Assembly (NCBI GenBank): GCA_015486055.1
Contig: WFSJ01000047.1
Location: 1-64,000 of the forward strand
Source of the DNA: Acidobacteriota bacterium
Lineage (GTDB): Bacteria > Acidobacteriota > Aminicenantia > S016-38
Length of the DNA stretch: 64,000 nt
Reading direction: 5' to 3'
The position numbers and the translations under genes are program-made. Every line of letters begins with the position of its first letter. The first letter of the stretch is position 1. Below, in pieces: positions 1 to 8,571 of the stretch. The notes under the pieces were generated by a model that was not told where the DNA came from, made no database searches, and saw nothing but the letters and a program-made list of their open reading frames with translations.

Positions 1-95
1 ATGTAAACTAATTACATTCAAATCTTTTTTTATCTCAAATTTCTGAATCGATTGTTTTCATTATTATTTTTTATATTCGCGGATTTTTGTCCTTG

Positions 96-121
96 CTTTA
101 AGTCGGCATGCCGACTTAAAG
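96..121. repeat. Perfect 26-bp palindrome
   Basis: Each half is CTTTAAGTCGGCA followed directly by its exact reverse complement, with no spacer, in an otherwise AT-rich non-coding stretch. No T-run follows on either side, so it does not look like an intrinsic terminator. It could be a dimeric protein binding site or a cruciform-forming element. The rest of 1-300 holds no gene with a normal start. Confidence 0.85.
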
Positions 122-241
122 AATTTTCATTTGAGCCAAGTCTTTTTTCTTTAGTTACGGAGACGATTTTGTCCTGAACCGTGATAGGATTGTGTTCTAA
201 TTGTTGGACAAACAGAATGTTGACCCCTTCATTTCTTTTAG

Positions 242-269
242 TTGAAAATGGAATGAAACTTGCTATTTA
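242..269 (+). promoter_or_regulatory. Possible promoter of the leader ORF and exported-protein cluster
   Basis: TTGAAA (242-247) and TATTTA (264-269) are separated by 16 bases and lie about 20 bases before the Shine-Dalgarno AGGAG (289-293). The -10 is imperfect, so this is only a plausible assignment. Confidence 0.35.
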
Positions 270-301
270 TATTCCTTAATTTCATTTTAGGAGATTTAAT
301 T

Positions 302-400
302 ATGAAAATGTTTTTTTTGCTTTTAAGTTTAGCAATTTTCAGGGCTGGAAGAGAAAAAATAAAAGCCAAATCATTCCAGGGAGCAAGGGGAAGGATATGA
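302..400 (+). CDS. Small 32-aa leader ORF, coupled to the next gene
   Basis: A 33-codon frame starts at ATG 302, eight bases after a good Shine-Dalgarno (AGGAG, 289-293), and its TGA overlaps the ATG of the next gene (ATGA, 397-400), the usual sign of translational coupling. The peptide begins MKMFFLLLSLAIF, a short hydrophobic segment, then becomes basic (REKIKAK, GARGRI). It is not a recognised family. It may be a leader peptide that delivers ribosomes to the downstream exported protein, a tiny membrane protein, or the stump of a lost secreted protein. Confidence 0.5.
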   Translation: MKMFFLLLSLAIFRAGREKIKAKSFQGARGRI

Positions 401-1326
401 GGCGAGCATTCTCATTTTTGATTTTTGCCTTGCTCTTTAGCATTAACCTTTTTTCATGTCCTCCCCTGCCCTATCGGTTTTCTATTATATGGAATGGCAA
501 AGGAAAGTTAGTTAAAGATGTGCCGAAAAGCCTAATAGCTCAGCTAAGGAAGAATTTCAATCTTGATCACCTGAATATAAGAAGTAACGGACTCGCTTTC
601 CACCTGAAATTGCCTTCCATAGAGAAAAGAAAATACCAATTCATTAATCTGGCTACAAGTGTGGATTTTTCCAGATTCTTTACAGAGACAGGGAAATTCT
701 TGAATTGCAGTGAGAATAAAAGCATCTATGACTGTGCTAAAAAAGGGGAAGTTATAAAATTGATTCAGAAGTATGATAGGAATACATATCAAGAGGTAGC
801 TCAGTTTTACAAAAGGGTAAAGGGAAATTTCCAAAATTGGGGAATAAAATGGGATAAAGGTGTGATTATCAAATTTGAAGCCCGTTATCCGAAGGTGAGG
901 ACAAAAGAGGAAGCAATGTCTGCGCTTTTTAGCATGCAATCTATCCTGAAAAGTTATGTTCGTGGTGCTGAGATTCCAGCGACATTCGGCGAAGGAAAGA
1001 CTGAGTTTGAGGTATTTCATCTTGAGCAAAGATGGATTGTTCCTGAAAATATCAGAGATTATGATTATGGGAATACAATTGTTCATATATTAAAATCATT
1101 ACTTGATGAAAACATACTCAAGGGTTTAAGTGAAGAGGATTTGGCAGCTATTAAAAGTAAAGCAGGAAATGCAAGGATCGTTTTTTACAGAGCTAAAGGA
1201 TGCCCTCCCATTGGAGTGAGTTACCTGGAGAATGAATACGGATGGATAGGAGTGGAAAATAATTATAGGATAAATATATACCCGAAATGTCCGAAATGTC
1301 CAGAGATATTTATGATAAGGAGGTAA
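397..1326 (+). CDS. Exported or lipoprotein of unknown function (309 aa)
   Basis: The protein starts with a basic n-region (MRR) and a hydrophobic core and reaches Cys at LFSC, so it is either a lipoprotein with an imperfect lipobox or a Sec-secreted protein. The remainder is a lysine-rich mixed alpha/beta sequence with no recognised domain. The extreme C-terminus is Cys-Pro rich (KCPKCPE), which could bind metal or form disulfides. A purine-rich SD (AAGGGGAAGG) precedes the ATG, which overlaps the stop of the leader ORF. It is the first of four consecutive exported proteins, so a role at the cell envelope is likely. Function is unknown. Confidence 0.75.
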   Translation: MRRAFSFLIFALLFSINLFSCPPLPYRFSIIWNGKGKLVKDVPKSLIAQLRKNFNLDHLNIRSNGLAFHLKLPSIEKRKYQFINLATSVDFSRFFTETGKFLNCSENKSIYDCAKKGEVIKLIQKYDRNTYQEVAQFYKRVKGNFQNWGIKWDKGVIIKFEARYPKVRTKEEAMSALFSMQSILKSYVRGAEIPATFGEGKTEFEVFHLEQRWIVPENIRDYDYGNTIVHILKSLLDENILKGLSEEDLAAIKSKAGNARIVFYRAKGCPPIGVSYLENEYGWIGVENNYRINIYPKCPKCPEIFMIRR

Positions 1327-1328
1327 AC

Positions 1329-2792
1329 ATGAAAACTAACATTTCTTTAATTGCCAGAATTTTGCCTCTCTTGCTGGTTTGTGCCCCGCAGGTATCTGCA
1401 AGAAATTACCCATCTTATCTACTCCATAATGTTTTCAGCAAGGCAGGCTATGCAAAAGCATCAGGAAAATTCTTTTTTATTCCCTCTGCCGTCGGGGAAA
1501 AAAGTGTAGCATTTGGTTTTGTAAGCAAAATAAAACCCACGCAGGAAGAAATAGTTAGGGAAAAAGCGCGGATTAAAAGAATTATAGATGGAATGATAAA
1601 AGACGAGTTTGGAAGCTGGGAAAATTACGACAAAGAGATGAAAAAAGAGGCAGGAGAAGCTTCACAAGTGTACGGAAGAAAGGCACCTTTTTGGGCAAAA
1701 ATTCTAATGCCACCTGTTTTTGTTATGGAAGTTGTTCCTTTGATATTAAAAGGAGCACTTCTTTATGCAGAAGTTCATCCAGAAGCCCAGAAATTTCCCA
1801 TAGGGAATCTTGGGAAAACAGGTGTATTGCTTCTAAACGGAGACAAAAAAGTTGTCCAGATTCTACTGGGTATTAATCAGCCTGTTGAGTCTCTTTCATT
1901 CTCCCCTGATGGAAAATACCTTGCAGTTTTAAGCGATATGAGTTTTGAGGATAAAGATGGGAAACTCCACATTATTGGAAAGATAAGCATAATTGACACA
2001 GCTATGGAAAAAGTTATCAAGGAATGGATTTTTAAGAATGCCGCAGATGAAATATCATTTTCACCTGATGGGAGATATTTGACCTTCCTCGCCAGAAAAC
2101 AAAAGGACTGGAAAAAAGTTCAGATTGTTTTTATTGATACAAAAGAATGGAAACTTATGCCAAAAATGCTCTGTTTTTCTTCAATTTACATTTCAGGAAA
2201 TATATCTGGCAAAAATTATTCTGTTCCCAACTATTTATTCTCTCCAAACGGGAAAAATATCGCCATCTTGTTAAATGATAAAAGCATAGGAATCTACGAC
2301 ACGAATTCTCTAAAGCCAGTCTTTACAATCAAGGGCGGAGGCGGAGCATATGCATTTGCCCACAGAAAACCTTACCTTTTTGATGATAATGGTAGACTGT
2401 GGAACTACAAAACCAGAGAAATGATTTTTAAAGTAAATGAAAAACAGAGAATAAGAGAGGTGAGATTTTCGCCGTATGATAAATTTGCATACTATGTTAA
2501 CAATTTTGGGAAACTAAAGAAGATAGATACCAGTTCAGGAAAAGTCATTGCCTCCTCTGATTTTTGGGCCCGTGCAGGTATCTTTTTGCTTTCGGAGGAT
2601 GGCAGATATATCGCTACATTTAAAAACGACATTAACAACAATAAGTTAAGTCTAAAGATATTGGATGCAAACAATCTGCTTCTTCTGCAGAGGATAAATA
2701 ATGTTTATCCTTCAGTATTGGATGCAGCCTTTGGTAAAAACGGAACACTTTTTATAAGTAGCTGTGAAAAGATTTGGGTATATAATAAATAG
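1329..2792 (+). CDS. Exported beta-propeller (WD40/TolB-like) protein
   Basis: The ATG at 1329 is preceded by AAGGAGG and opens a clear signal peptide (MKTNISLIARILPLLLV, cleavage near QVSA). The longer in-frame start at 1287 lies inside the previous gene and lacks this context. After an about 150-residue N-terminal part, repeated blades carry the signatures SPDGKYLAV, SPDGRYLTF, SPNGKNIAI, SPYDKFAYY and SEDGRYIAT, typical of WD40/TolB-type propellers. Such proteins usually act as periplasmic scaffolds. Partners are likely encoded by its neighbours, especially the OmpA-domain protein. No catalytic motif is visible. Confidence 0.75.
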   Translation: MKTNISLIARILPLLLVCAPQVSARNYPSYLLHNVFSKAGYAKASGKFFFIPSAVGEKSVAFGFVSKIKPTQEEIVREKARIKRIIDGMIKDEFGSWENYDKEMKKEAGEASQVYGRKAPFWAKILMPPVFVMEVVPLILKGALLYAEVHPEAQKFPIGNLGKTGVLLLNGDKKVVQILLGINQPVESLSFSPDGKYLAVLSDMSFEDKDGKLHIIGKISIIDTAMEKVIKEWIFKNAADEISFSPDGRYLTFLARKQKDWKKVQIVFIDTKEWKLMPKMLCFSSIYISGNISGKNYSVPNYLFSPNGKNIAILLNDKSIGIYDTNSLKPVFTIKGGGGAYAFAHRKPYLFDDNGRLWNYKTREMIFKVNEKQRIREVRFSPYDKFAYYVNNFGKLKKIDTSSGKVIASSDFWARAGIFLLSEDGRYIATFKNDINNNKLSLKILDANNLLLLQRINNVYPSVLDAAFGKNGTLFISSCEKIWVYNK

Positions 2793-2804
2793 GAGGTGAT
2801 AGAT

Positions 2805-3623
2805 ATGAGATTTTCAAAATTCTCGATTTTATCAATGGGATTATTGGCATCAGCGGTTTTTTCATCCTTTGTCCATGCTGTCAGTCCACCGAAGCCTTCT
2901 GACATTCAGCTTTCAAAGCAGTTGTGGGATATCAGAGACAATATTATTGAGCACTCATTCAAACAGCTTCCTGTTGGCGCGTGGGCAAAATATATGACTA
3001 AAAATACTGACGGCAGCATCACTTACACTGAGGTAGCCTATTTTGGAAAGGAAAAGGGCATTCACGAAGATGAAGATTTGTATGTAGGAGAATCTTCGCA
3101 GGAAGGTAGCACAATTCAAATCTGGTATAGAATTAAGGAAACTGACAAATTCTTGGGTGGAAAAAAGCGTATATACTATTTTGATATTGAAACTCAGGAG
3201 GCATACATTCTTCAGAGTGATGGAAAAATATTTTATGGAACAAACAAAGATGTGGAATTACTTATGAAAATGAAAGGCCAATTTCTGAGTTACTTTGTGC
3301 CTTTATCCCTTGCTTCTGCCGACACGGTTAAAGTAACAGATGTTGGTTATACTACTGTTTCTTCTGGCAAAACAGTTCAGGGAAAGAAGATAATATCTTT
3401 GACAAATGGTTCTGAAAGAATAGTGAGTGACAATGTGCCATTTGGTCTTTGTCAAGAGAACAACAACATGTTCCTATACGACTTTGGCTGGAAGGGCGCA
3501 AAAAGAAGAATTTCAAGGGGAATGGCAAGCCGTGCTATCCATTTGACTAATTTTTTGTTCCCAGGGATTACTTCAGGAAAGGCTCCATCCAGCATAAAAG
3601 ATTTTCTGAGAAAGAAATGGTAA
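2805..3623 (+). CDS. Exported protein of unknown function (272 aa)
   Basis: AGGAGGTGA (2791-2799) precedes ATG 2805. An in-frame GTG at 2796 lies within that Shine-Dalgarno and is rejected. The N-terminus is a Sec signal (MRFSKFSILSMGLLASAVFS, cleavage near VHA). The mature part looks beta-rich (for example WAKYMTKNTDGSITYTEVAY), recalling LolA/outer-membrane lipoprotein-sorting folds, but no diagnostic motif was recognised. It sits between the propeller and the OmpA-domain protein with tight spacing, so all are probably co-transcribed. Function is unknown. Confidence 0.7.
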   Translation: MRFSKFSILSMGLLASAVFSSFVHAVSPPKPSDIQLSKQLWDIRDNIIEHSFKQLPVGAWAKYMTKNTDGSITYTEVAYFGKEKGIHEDEDLYVGESSQEGSTIQIWYRIKETDKFLGGKKRIYYFDIETQEAYILQSDGKIFYGTNKDVELLMKMKGQFLSYFVPLSLASADTVKVTDVGYTTVSSGKTVQGKKIISLTNGSERIVSDNVPFGLCQENNNMFLYDFGWKGAKRRISRGMASRAIHLTNFLFPGITSGKAPSSIKDFLRKKW

Positions 3624-3645
3624 ATAAAGCACAGGAGGCAATGAA

Positions 3646-4731
3646 ATGAAAAAGATGAATTTCGCATTCTTTGCGATAGTTCTGGCATTGACAGTTTTAT
3701 CCTCTGCATCCTTTGCTCAGGAACTTATAACAGGGGGAAAAAAGAAATTTGTCCCTGGAAATAAGGTCATTTACGAAGAAACCTTTAAAACTTGTCCAGT
3801 TGGGGAGATGCCTGAAGGCTGGAACAAAACAACAGGTGATATTGAATGTGTGAGATATAGGGATCTTATATGGATTACGCCGAGCGTTAAATGCACGGAA
3901 GACCATGAGGCAGCTATATATAAGAAATTAAACATAGGTAAAAGTGAGTTTTCATTGGAATACGATGTTATTCCCTTAAAAGACCATGCACACTTGAAGC
4001 TGAGATTGCTTAAAAAGCAAAGAGAAAAATGGGACCAAGCAAGATTTTCGTATGACCTTGGCTTCTATGGGATACGCTGGGATAAGGCCTGCACAGTTAA
4101 TCTTGAAAACACAGGAGAAATAGCTACTATCAGAGATTGTCCAAAGAAGAAAATCCATATTGCGATTCAGGTAAGACGTAGACAATATAGGGTGTATGTT
4201 AATGGTGAAAGAAGTATTATGAAGCCTTTCAATGGAGAAGTTAGCGGTTTTGAAATCAGATTCCCAGCGGATACGGAAAAATACGCTGTGCTGGTATCCA
4301 ACATAAAGATTGCAAAATATACAGAGGCAGAAGAAAAACCCACTCCTGAGAAACTTGGCATAAAGGTTGAAAAAACAAAAGAAGGGCTAAAGCTAACAGT
4401 TCCAGAAAAGGTTCTCTTTGACTTCAATAAATTCTATCTCAAACCAGAAGCGAGAAAGGCTCTTAAAGTGGTTGCAAAAATTATAAGGGAAAATCCAAAT
4501 GCCAAGATCAGAGTTATTGGATACACTGACAATATAGGCTCAAAAGAATATAACCTTCGTCTTTCACTTCAACGTGCCCAATCAGTTGCGGACTATCTTA
4601 TGTATGTTGAGAACATCTCCTGCGGGAAAATCACAATAGAGGGAAAGGGAAAGGCTAATCCAATAGCAGACAATTCCACAGAGGAAGGAAGAGCAAAAAA
4701 TAGAAGGGTGGAAATAAAGATTCTAAAATAG
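3646..4731 (+). CDS. OmpA-family protein with N-terminal lectin-like domain
   Basis: Signal peptide at residues 1-25 (cleavage after SFA), then an about 180-residue beta-rich region starting EETFKTCPVGEMPEGW that resembles the concanavalin/LamG-like domain of many OmpA-family proteins, then a C-terminal OmpA peptidoglycan-binding domain from about residue 255. The OmpA domain has LFDFNKFYLKPEA, VIGYTDNIGSKEYN, LSLQRAQSVADYL and NRRVEIKI, including the Asp and Arg that bind diaminopimelate. It should tether the outer membrane or a periplasmic complex to the cell wall. SD AGGAGG precedes the ATG. It ends five bases from the convergent peptide-binding lipoprotein gene. Confidence 0.88.
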   Translation: MKKMNFAFFAIVLALTVLSSASFAQELITGGKKKFVPGNKVIYEETFKTCPVGEMPEGWNKTTGDIECVRYRDLIWITPSVKCTEDHEAAIYKKLNIGKSEFSLEYDVIPLKDHAHLKLRLLKKQREKWDQARFSYDLGFYGIRWDKACTVNLENTGEIATIRDCPKKKIHIAIQVRRRQYRVYVNGERSIMKPFNGEVSGFEIRFPADTEKYAVLVSNIKIAKYTEAEEKPTPEKLGIKVEKTKEGLKLTVPEKVLFDFNKFYLKPEARKALKVVAKIIRENPNAKIRVIGYTDNIGSKEYNLRLSLQRAQSVADYLMYVENISCGKITIEGKGKANPIADNSTEEGRAKNRRVEIKILK

Positions 4732-4736
4732 TTGAT

Positions 4737-6206
4737 TTAATGGCAAACATTCTTCATAAAGGTTAGGTCTCCGTTAGGGTAAATTTCTACTCCCTTAAGC
4801 CCTTTTCTGAATATTGCAACAGAATCAGGATACCAAAGGGGTATATAAACAACATCTTCTGCTGCTATCTTCTGGATTTTTGAATATATTTTCTTCCTTT
4901 CCTCCATATCATATGTCGTTTCCCCTTCCTTTATTAACTTATCCATTTCAGGATTAATATACCTTCCTCTGTTTGCACCATTTGGAGGAATTGAACCTGA
5001 GTGAAATATGTACCTGAATATATCAGGGTCGGAAATTCCAACCCACATAAGGAAATAAAGCTGGAAGTTTCCCTTGACAATCTGCGAGTAAAAGGACGAA
5101 AACTCACTACAGTGAATTTTCAATGTAATTCCTATCCTGGACAGCTGATCCTTCAATATCTGGGAAAGTTCCCTTGAAAGCCTCATAGAAGCACATCTGA
5201 ATCCAAGTTTTATTCCCTTCTCCCCTGCTCTTTCCAGCAACTCCTTGGCCCTCGACAGGTTGTATGAAAATCTGAAAACATCTGGCTCGGATGCCCATAG
5301 GTATGAAGGTAAAATAGAATTAGCTGGCCTTGCCCATCCCCTCATAAGGTTTTTTATCAATCCCTTCCTGTTTATTGCATAGCCTATTGCAAGCCTTACT
5401 TCCTTTTTTCTCAAAATTTTGTCCTGGAAGTTTATACCAATATAGGCAAAATTGCCTCCCCTACCTATTTTTATACTCAGGTCCTTTCTCCTTTTCAGTT
5501 CCTCTAAAACATCAGGGGTAAATCCATTCACTATTAAATCAACTCCTCCTCTCTCAAGTTCAAGTGCTCTTGTCACCTCATCTGGGATTATTCTTATTAT
5601 AATTCCGTTATTTTTCACTCCCTTTTGATAGGGATTAGGTTTAAGGATGAATTTTTCACTCTCTCTATCTGCAAGGTAATATGCACCACTGCTCACAGGT
5701 TTTTCTCCAAAATCCTGCCCTGAACCTTTAGGAACAATTCCGAGGGTGGCATTTATGGGGAAAGATGAGTATGGCTCTTTAAGATCAAATTCAACCTTTC
5801 CTTCCCTTGCCCATACCTTTTCTATCATCCATAATGCTCCCTTCCTTATGCTCCTTATCTTCCCGCTCAGAAGGGAATTGTAGGTATATGCTACATCTTC
5901 GGGGGTTATTTCCTCTCCATTTGAGAATTTTACCCTCTTCTTGAGCTTGAAAATGAAACTTTTATTCCCCTGTCTCCAGTATTTTTCTGCAAGGTCAGGG
6001 GAAAGGTTTCCGTTTCTTTCTCTTTTCAGCAGTCCCCTGTAGAGAAGCTGATGAATTCTCTGGGATGATTGATCTGTTCCTACCCTTGGGTCCAAACTTG
6101 ATGGGGTATTTTCTATTGCAATTTTGATAAAACCCTTGTCCTGCCCTGCTTCGCCGCAGGAAATTATAAAAAGGCTCAGGATTATAAGCAGAAAAAATCT
6201 TTTCAC
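4737..6206 (-). CDS. Peptide-binding lipoprotein, SBP family 5 (DppA/OppA-like)
   Basis: The 489-aa protein begins with a lipoprotein signal (LSLFIISCGEAG; Cys about residue 17) followed by the family 5 solute-binding fold (IENTPSSLDPRVGTDQSSQRI, VKFSNGEEITPEDVAYTYNS, IGYAINRKGLIKNLMRG). It should bind oligopeptides in the periplasm for an ABC importer, but no permease or ATPase gene is nearby. It starts with GTG and overlaps the stop of the PBP1A gene by four bases (GTGA), so it is translated with it. A murein-peptide ligand is therefore an attractive guess. Confidence 0.9.
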   Translation of the reverse strand: MKRFFLLIILSLFIISCGEAGQDKGFIKIAIENTPSSLDPRVGTDQSSQRIHQLLYRGLLKRERNGNLSPDLAEKYWRQGNKSFIFKLKKRVKFSNGEEITPEDVAYTYNSLLSGKIRSIRKGALWMIEKVWAREGKVEFDLKEPYSSFPINATLGIVPKGSGQDFGEKPVSSGAYYLADRESEKFILKPNPYQKGVKNNGIIIRIIPDEVTRALELERGGVDLIVNGFTPDVLEELKRRKDLSIKIGRGGNFAYIGINFQDKILRKKEVRLAIGYAINRKGLIKNLMRGWARPANSILPSYLWASEPDVFRFSYNLSRAKELLERAGEKGIKLGFRCASMRLSRELSQILKDQLSRIGITLKIHCSEFSSFYSQIVKGNFQLYFLMWVGISDPDIFRYIFHSGSIPPNGANRGRYINPEMDKLIKEGETTYDMEERKKIYSKIQKIAAEDVVYIPLWYPDSVAIFRKGLKGVEIYPNGDLTFMKNVCH

Positions 6207-8488
6207 TCTTCAGGGGTTATTGGATGATAATAATCAAGGACATGGAGATGATCTTCCTCGGAGCAAAATTCTCTTGGTTCTGTTCCAGGAATAAATGCCT
6301 CATCAAGAAGATGCAGACAGAATGGCATTGCAAGTTTTCCCGTGTATGAATCTATCTTTACAAATATTATATTTGGTGGGACCTGAAATTTTTCCACAGG
6401 TTTATCTTTTAAAGTTTCCTGCATAAATTTCACCCAGATTGGAAGGGCTGCCCTTGAGCCTGTCTCATCCTCTCCAAGGCTTTTCTTCACATCAAACCCA
6501 ACCCATGTGCCTGCTGTAAGGGATGGGGTAAATCCTATAAACCACGCATCTGTATATTCATCCGTGGTTCCTGTTTTTCCTCCGACCGGCCTTTTTAAAA
6601 CCTTTGCCCTCTGGGCAGTTCCTCTCTGAACAACCCCCTGCATAATGTATGTCATCTGATAAGCTATCTCAGGTGGAATAACTACATGAACTTTCTTTCT
6701 TGATATTTCAAGAATATTTCCGTATCTATCCTCTATTTTCCTTATAAAGTATGGCTCAATCCTTATTCCCTGATTTGGGAAAACTGTAAAGGCAGAGGTC
6801 ATCTCCACAAGCTTTACCTCAAAAGAACCAAGAGCAATGGATAAATAGGGTTTTAAATCCGAAGTTATTCCGAATTTTTTCGCATATTCTACAACCTTTT
6901 CTGGCGTCAAAGCTGCAACGAGTTTTGCTGTAATTACATTCCTGCTTTCCTCAAGGCCTCTCCTCAATGTCACCCAACCTTTATATATGTGATGGTAGTT
7001 CTTGGGTTCCCATACTTCTCCTGTCCAGGGATCAATAAAGCTAACCGGCTCATCTATTATTATTGATGCAGGGGTCCATCCATTCTCCAAAGCCTCTGAA
7101 TATATTATAGGCTTTATGGAAGAACCAGTTTGTCTCATTGCCTGCATTGCTCTGTTAAACTGGCTTTTCTCAAATGAGTATCCTCCCACCATTGCTTTTA
7201 TTTCCCCTGTTTTGTTCTCAATTGCGATAAGTGCTCCTTCTACCTCGGGAATTTGATCCAAGGAAACTTTTATGTTTTTATTTTCCTTCTTATCAATCTT
7301 TACATTAATGATGTCACCTTTTCTAAACAGGCGTCTTAAGGAGTTCGTCTTTGTCCAGGAAGCTTCTTTCAACGTAAGAACAGTCCTATATTCTCCGATT
7401 TTTAACCGAGCTTTACTTTTGCTGACACTTAAGACAACAGCGGGATAAGTTTCCCCCTCGTATATACCCAACTTCCACTGCTCTGCCTTGTATTTTTTGA
7501 GGTCTTCTCCTTTCTTCAACAGATTTACTTTCGGATGTCTCCATCCTCTCCTTCTATCAAGTTTTTTTAAGCCAAACTTCAACGCTTCTTCTGCTGCTTT
7601 TTCCATTTTTAGATTCATTGTAGTGTATATCTTTAGCCCTCCTCTGTATACTATATCCTCCCCATATTTCTTTGCTATGTATTTTCTCACTTCTTCAAGG
7701 AAATATGCGCCTACTACTTTAGATTCCCTGGTATGAATATTAATTACATCCAAGGGTTTCTTTACTTCTTCTGCCGCAGCTTTTTTTGTGATATATCCCT
7801 CATCCGCCATCTTAAGAAGAATCCTGTTCCTCCTGAACAGAAGTTTCTTCGGAGCCACATAGGGTGAAAGCCTTGCAGGGGAAGAAGGTAAAGCTGCAAG
7901 GGTGGCAGCTTCATGGGGCTCAAGCTCCCATGTATGCTTTCCAAAGTAGAACCTTGATGCTGCTTCGACTCCATAAATTCCATGACCCAAGTATATATTA
8001 TTTAGATAAAAAGTGATTATCTGATCCTTTGTATATTTCCTCTCCACCTGAATGGCAAGGAGAATTTCCCTTACCTTTCTTTTTATGGTCTTTTCCCTTG
8101 TCAGGAATAACATTCTTGCAAGCTGCTGCGTTATGGTGCTGGCTCCTTGAATTCTCTTTCCTCTTCTTATATCCACGAGGAGCGCTTTTATTATCCTTGT
8201 CAAGGAGAATCCAAAATGCCTGTAGAAATCCTTATCCTCAGAGGTCACAAAGGCTTTCTTCACTACATCTGGAATCTTAAATGAAGGTATTATTATCCTC
8301 TTTTCAACGGAAAACCCCCCGATTAAACTTCCATCATCTGCAAAGACTTGAGTTGATTCTGATATCGTAGTTCTTTCAAGCTCTTCAATCCTTGGCAAAT
8401 TTCTATTGTAGCTGAGGAAAATTCCTATTAATATCCCTACTATTATTCCTGAAAGAGAAATTATGGAAAGCTTCCATATATTTTTCAT
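6203..8488 (-). CDS. mrcA: Bifunctional penicillin-binding protein 1A
   Basis: The 761-aa protein polymerises and cross-links peptidoglycan. An N-terminal membrane anchor (LSIISLSGIIVGILIGIFL) is followed by the GT51 transglycosylase domain (TSEDKDFYRHFGFSL, GASTITQQLARMLFL, KDQIITFYLNNIYLG), a linker/OB-like insert and the transpeptidase domain with SxxK (GSSIKP), SxN (ESRN) and KTG (GKTGTTDEYTDAWFIG). All catalytic motifs are intact. The start codon follows an extended -10 by seven bases with no SD, so its mRNA is probably leaderless. It is the first gene of a two-gene unit with the downstream peptide-binding lipoprotein. Confidence 0.95.
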   Translation of the reverse strand: MKNIWKLSIISLSGIIVGILIGIFLSYNRNLPRIEELERTTISESTQVFADDGSLIGGFSVEKRIIIPSFKIPDVVKKAFVTSEDKDFYRHFGFSLTRIIKALLVDIRRGKRIQGASTITQQLARMLFLTREKTIKRKVREILLAIQVERKYTKDQIITFYLNNIYLGHGIYGVEAASRFYFGKHTWELEPHEAATLAALPSSPARLSPYVAPKKLLFRRNRILLKMADEGYITKKAAAEEVKKPLDVINIHTRESKVVGAYFLEEVRKYIAKKYGEDIVYRGGLKIYTTMNLKMEKAAEEALKFGLKKLDRRRGWRHPKVNLLKKGEDLKKYKAEQWKLGIYEGETYPAVVLSVSKSKARLKIGEYRTVLTLKEASWTKTNSLRRLFRKGDIINVKIDKKENKNIKVSLDQIPEVEGALIAIENKTGEIKAMVGGYSFEKSQFNRAMQAMRQTGSSIKPIIYSEALENGWTPASIIIDEPVSFIDPWTGEVWEPKNYHHIYKGWVTLRRGLEESRNVITAKLVAALTPEKVVEYAKKFGITSDLKPYLSIALGSFEVKLVEMTSAFTVFPNQGIRIEPYFIRKIEDRYGNILEISRKKVHVVIPPEIAYQMTYIMQGVVQRGTAQRAKVLKRPVGGKTGTTDEYTDAWFIGFTPSLTAGTWVGFDVKKSLGEDETGSRAALPIWVKFMQETLKDKPVEKFQVPPNIIFVKIDSYTGKLAMPFCLHLLDEAFIPGTEPREFCSEEDHLHVLDYYHPITPEE

Positions 8489-8495
8489 AAAAAAT

Positions 8496-8504
8496 ATTTT
8501 ACCA
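8496..8504 (-). promoter_or_regulatory. Extended -10 promoter of PBP1A (leaderless)
   Basis: Reading the minus strand, TGGTAAAAT is an extended -10 (TGn plus TAAAAT) with no clear -35. Seven bases separate it from the ATG of the PBP1A gene, so transcription should start at or next to the start codon. There is no Shine-Dalgarno. Confidence 0.5.
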
Positions 8505-8510
8505 TATATG

Positions 8511-8539
8511 TTGACAAGTATGAGAAATCTATATATACT
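8511..8539 (+). promoter_or_regulatory. Strong sigma-70 promoter for the TPR lipoprotein-serS unit
   Basis: TTGACA (8511-8516), a 17-base spacer and TATACT (8534-8539) form a near-consensus housekeeping promoter. The predicted start near 8546 gives a leader of about 26 bases containing AAGGAGG before ATG 8572, which also excludes the in-frame GTG at 8548. Confidence 0.85.
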
Positions 8540-8571
8540 TTTATCTCGTGATAAAAGAAGGAGGTAGTTTT

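Noticed and set aside
30..266. A 78-codon open frame on the minus strand
   Set aside because: It has no ATG, GTG or TTG near its 5' end and no recognisable family; codon pattern alone is not enough.
1287..1328. Earlier start for the beta-propeller protein
   Set aside because: It lies inside the preceding gene and would hide the signal peptide; ATG 1329 has a strong SD.
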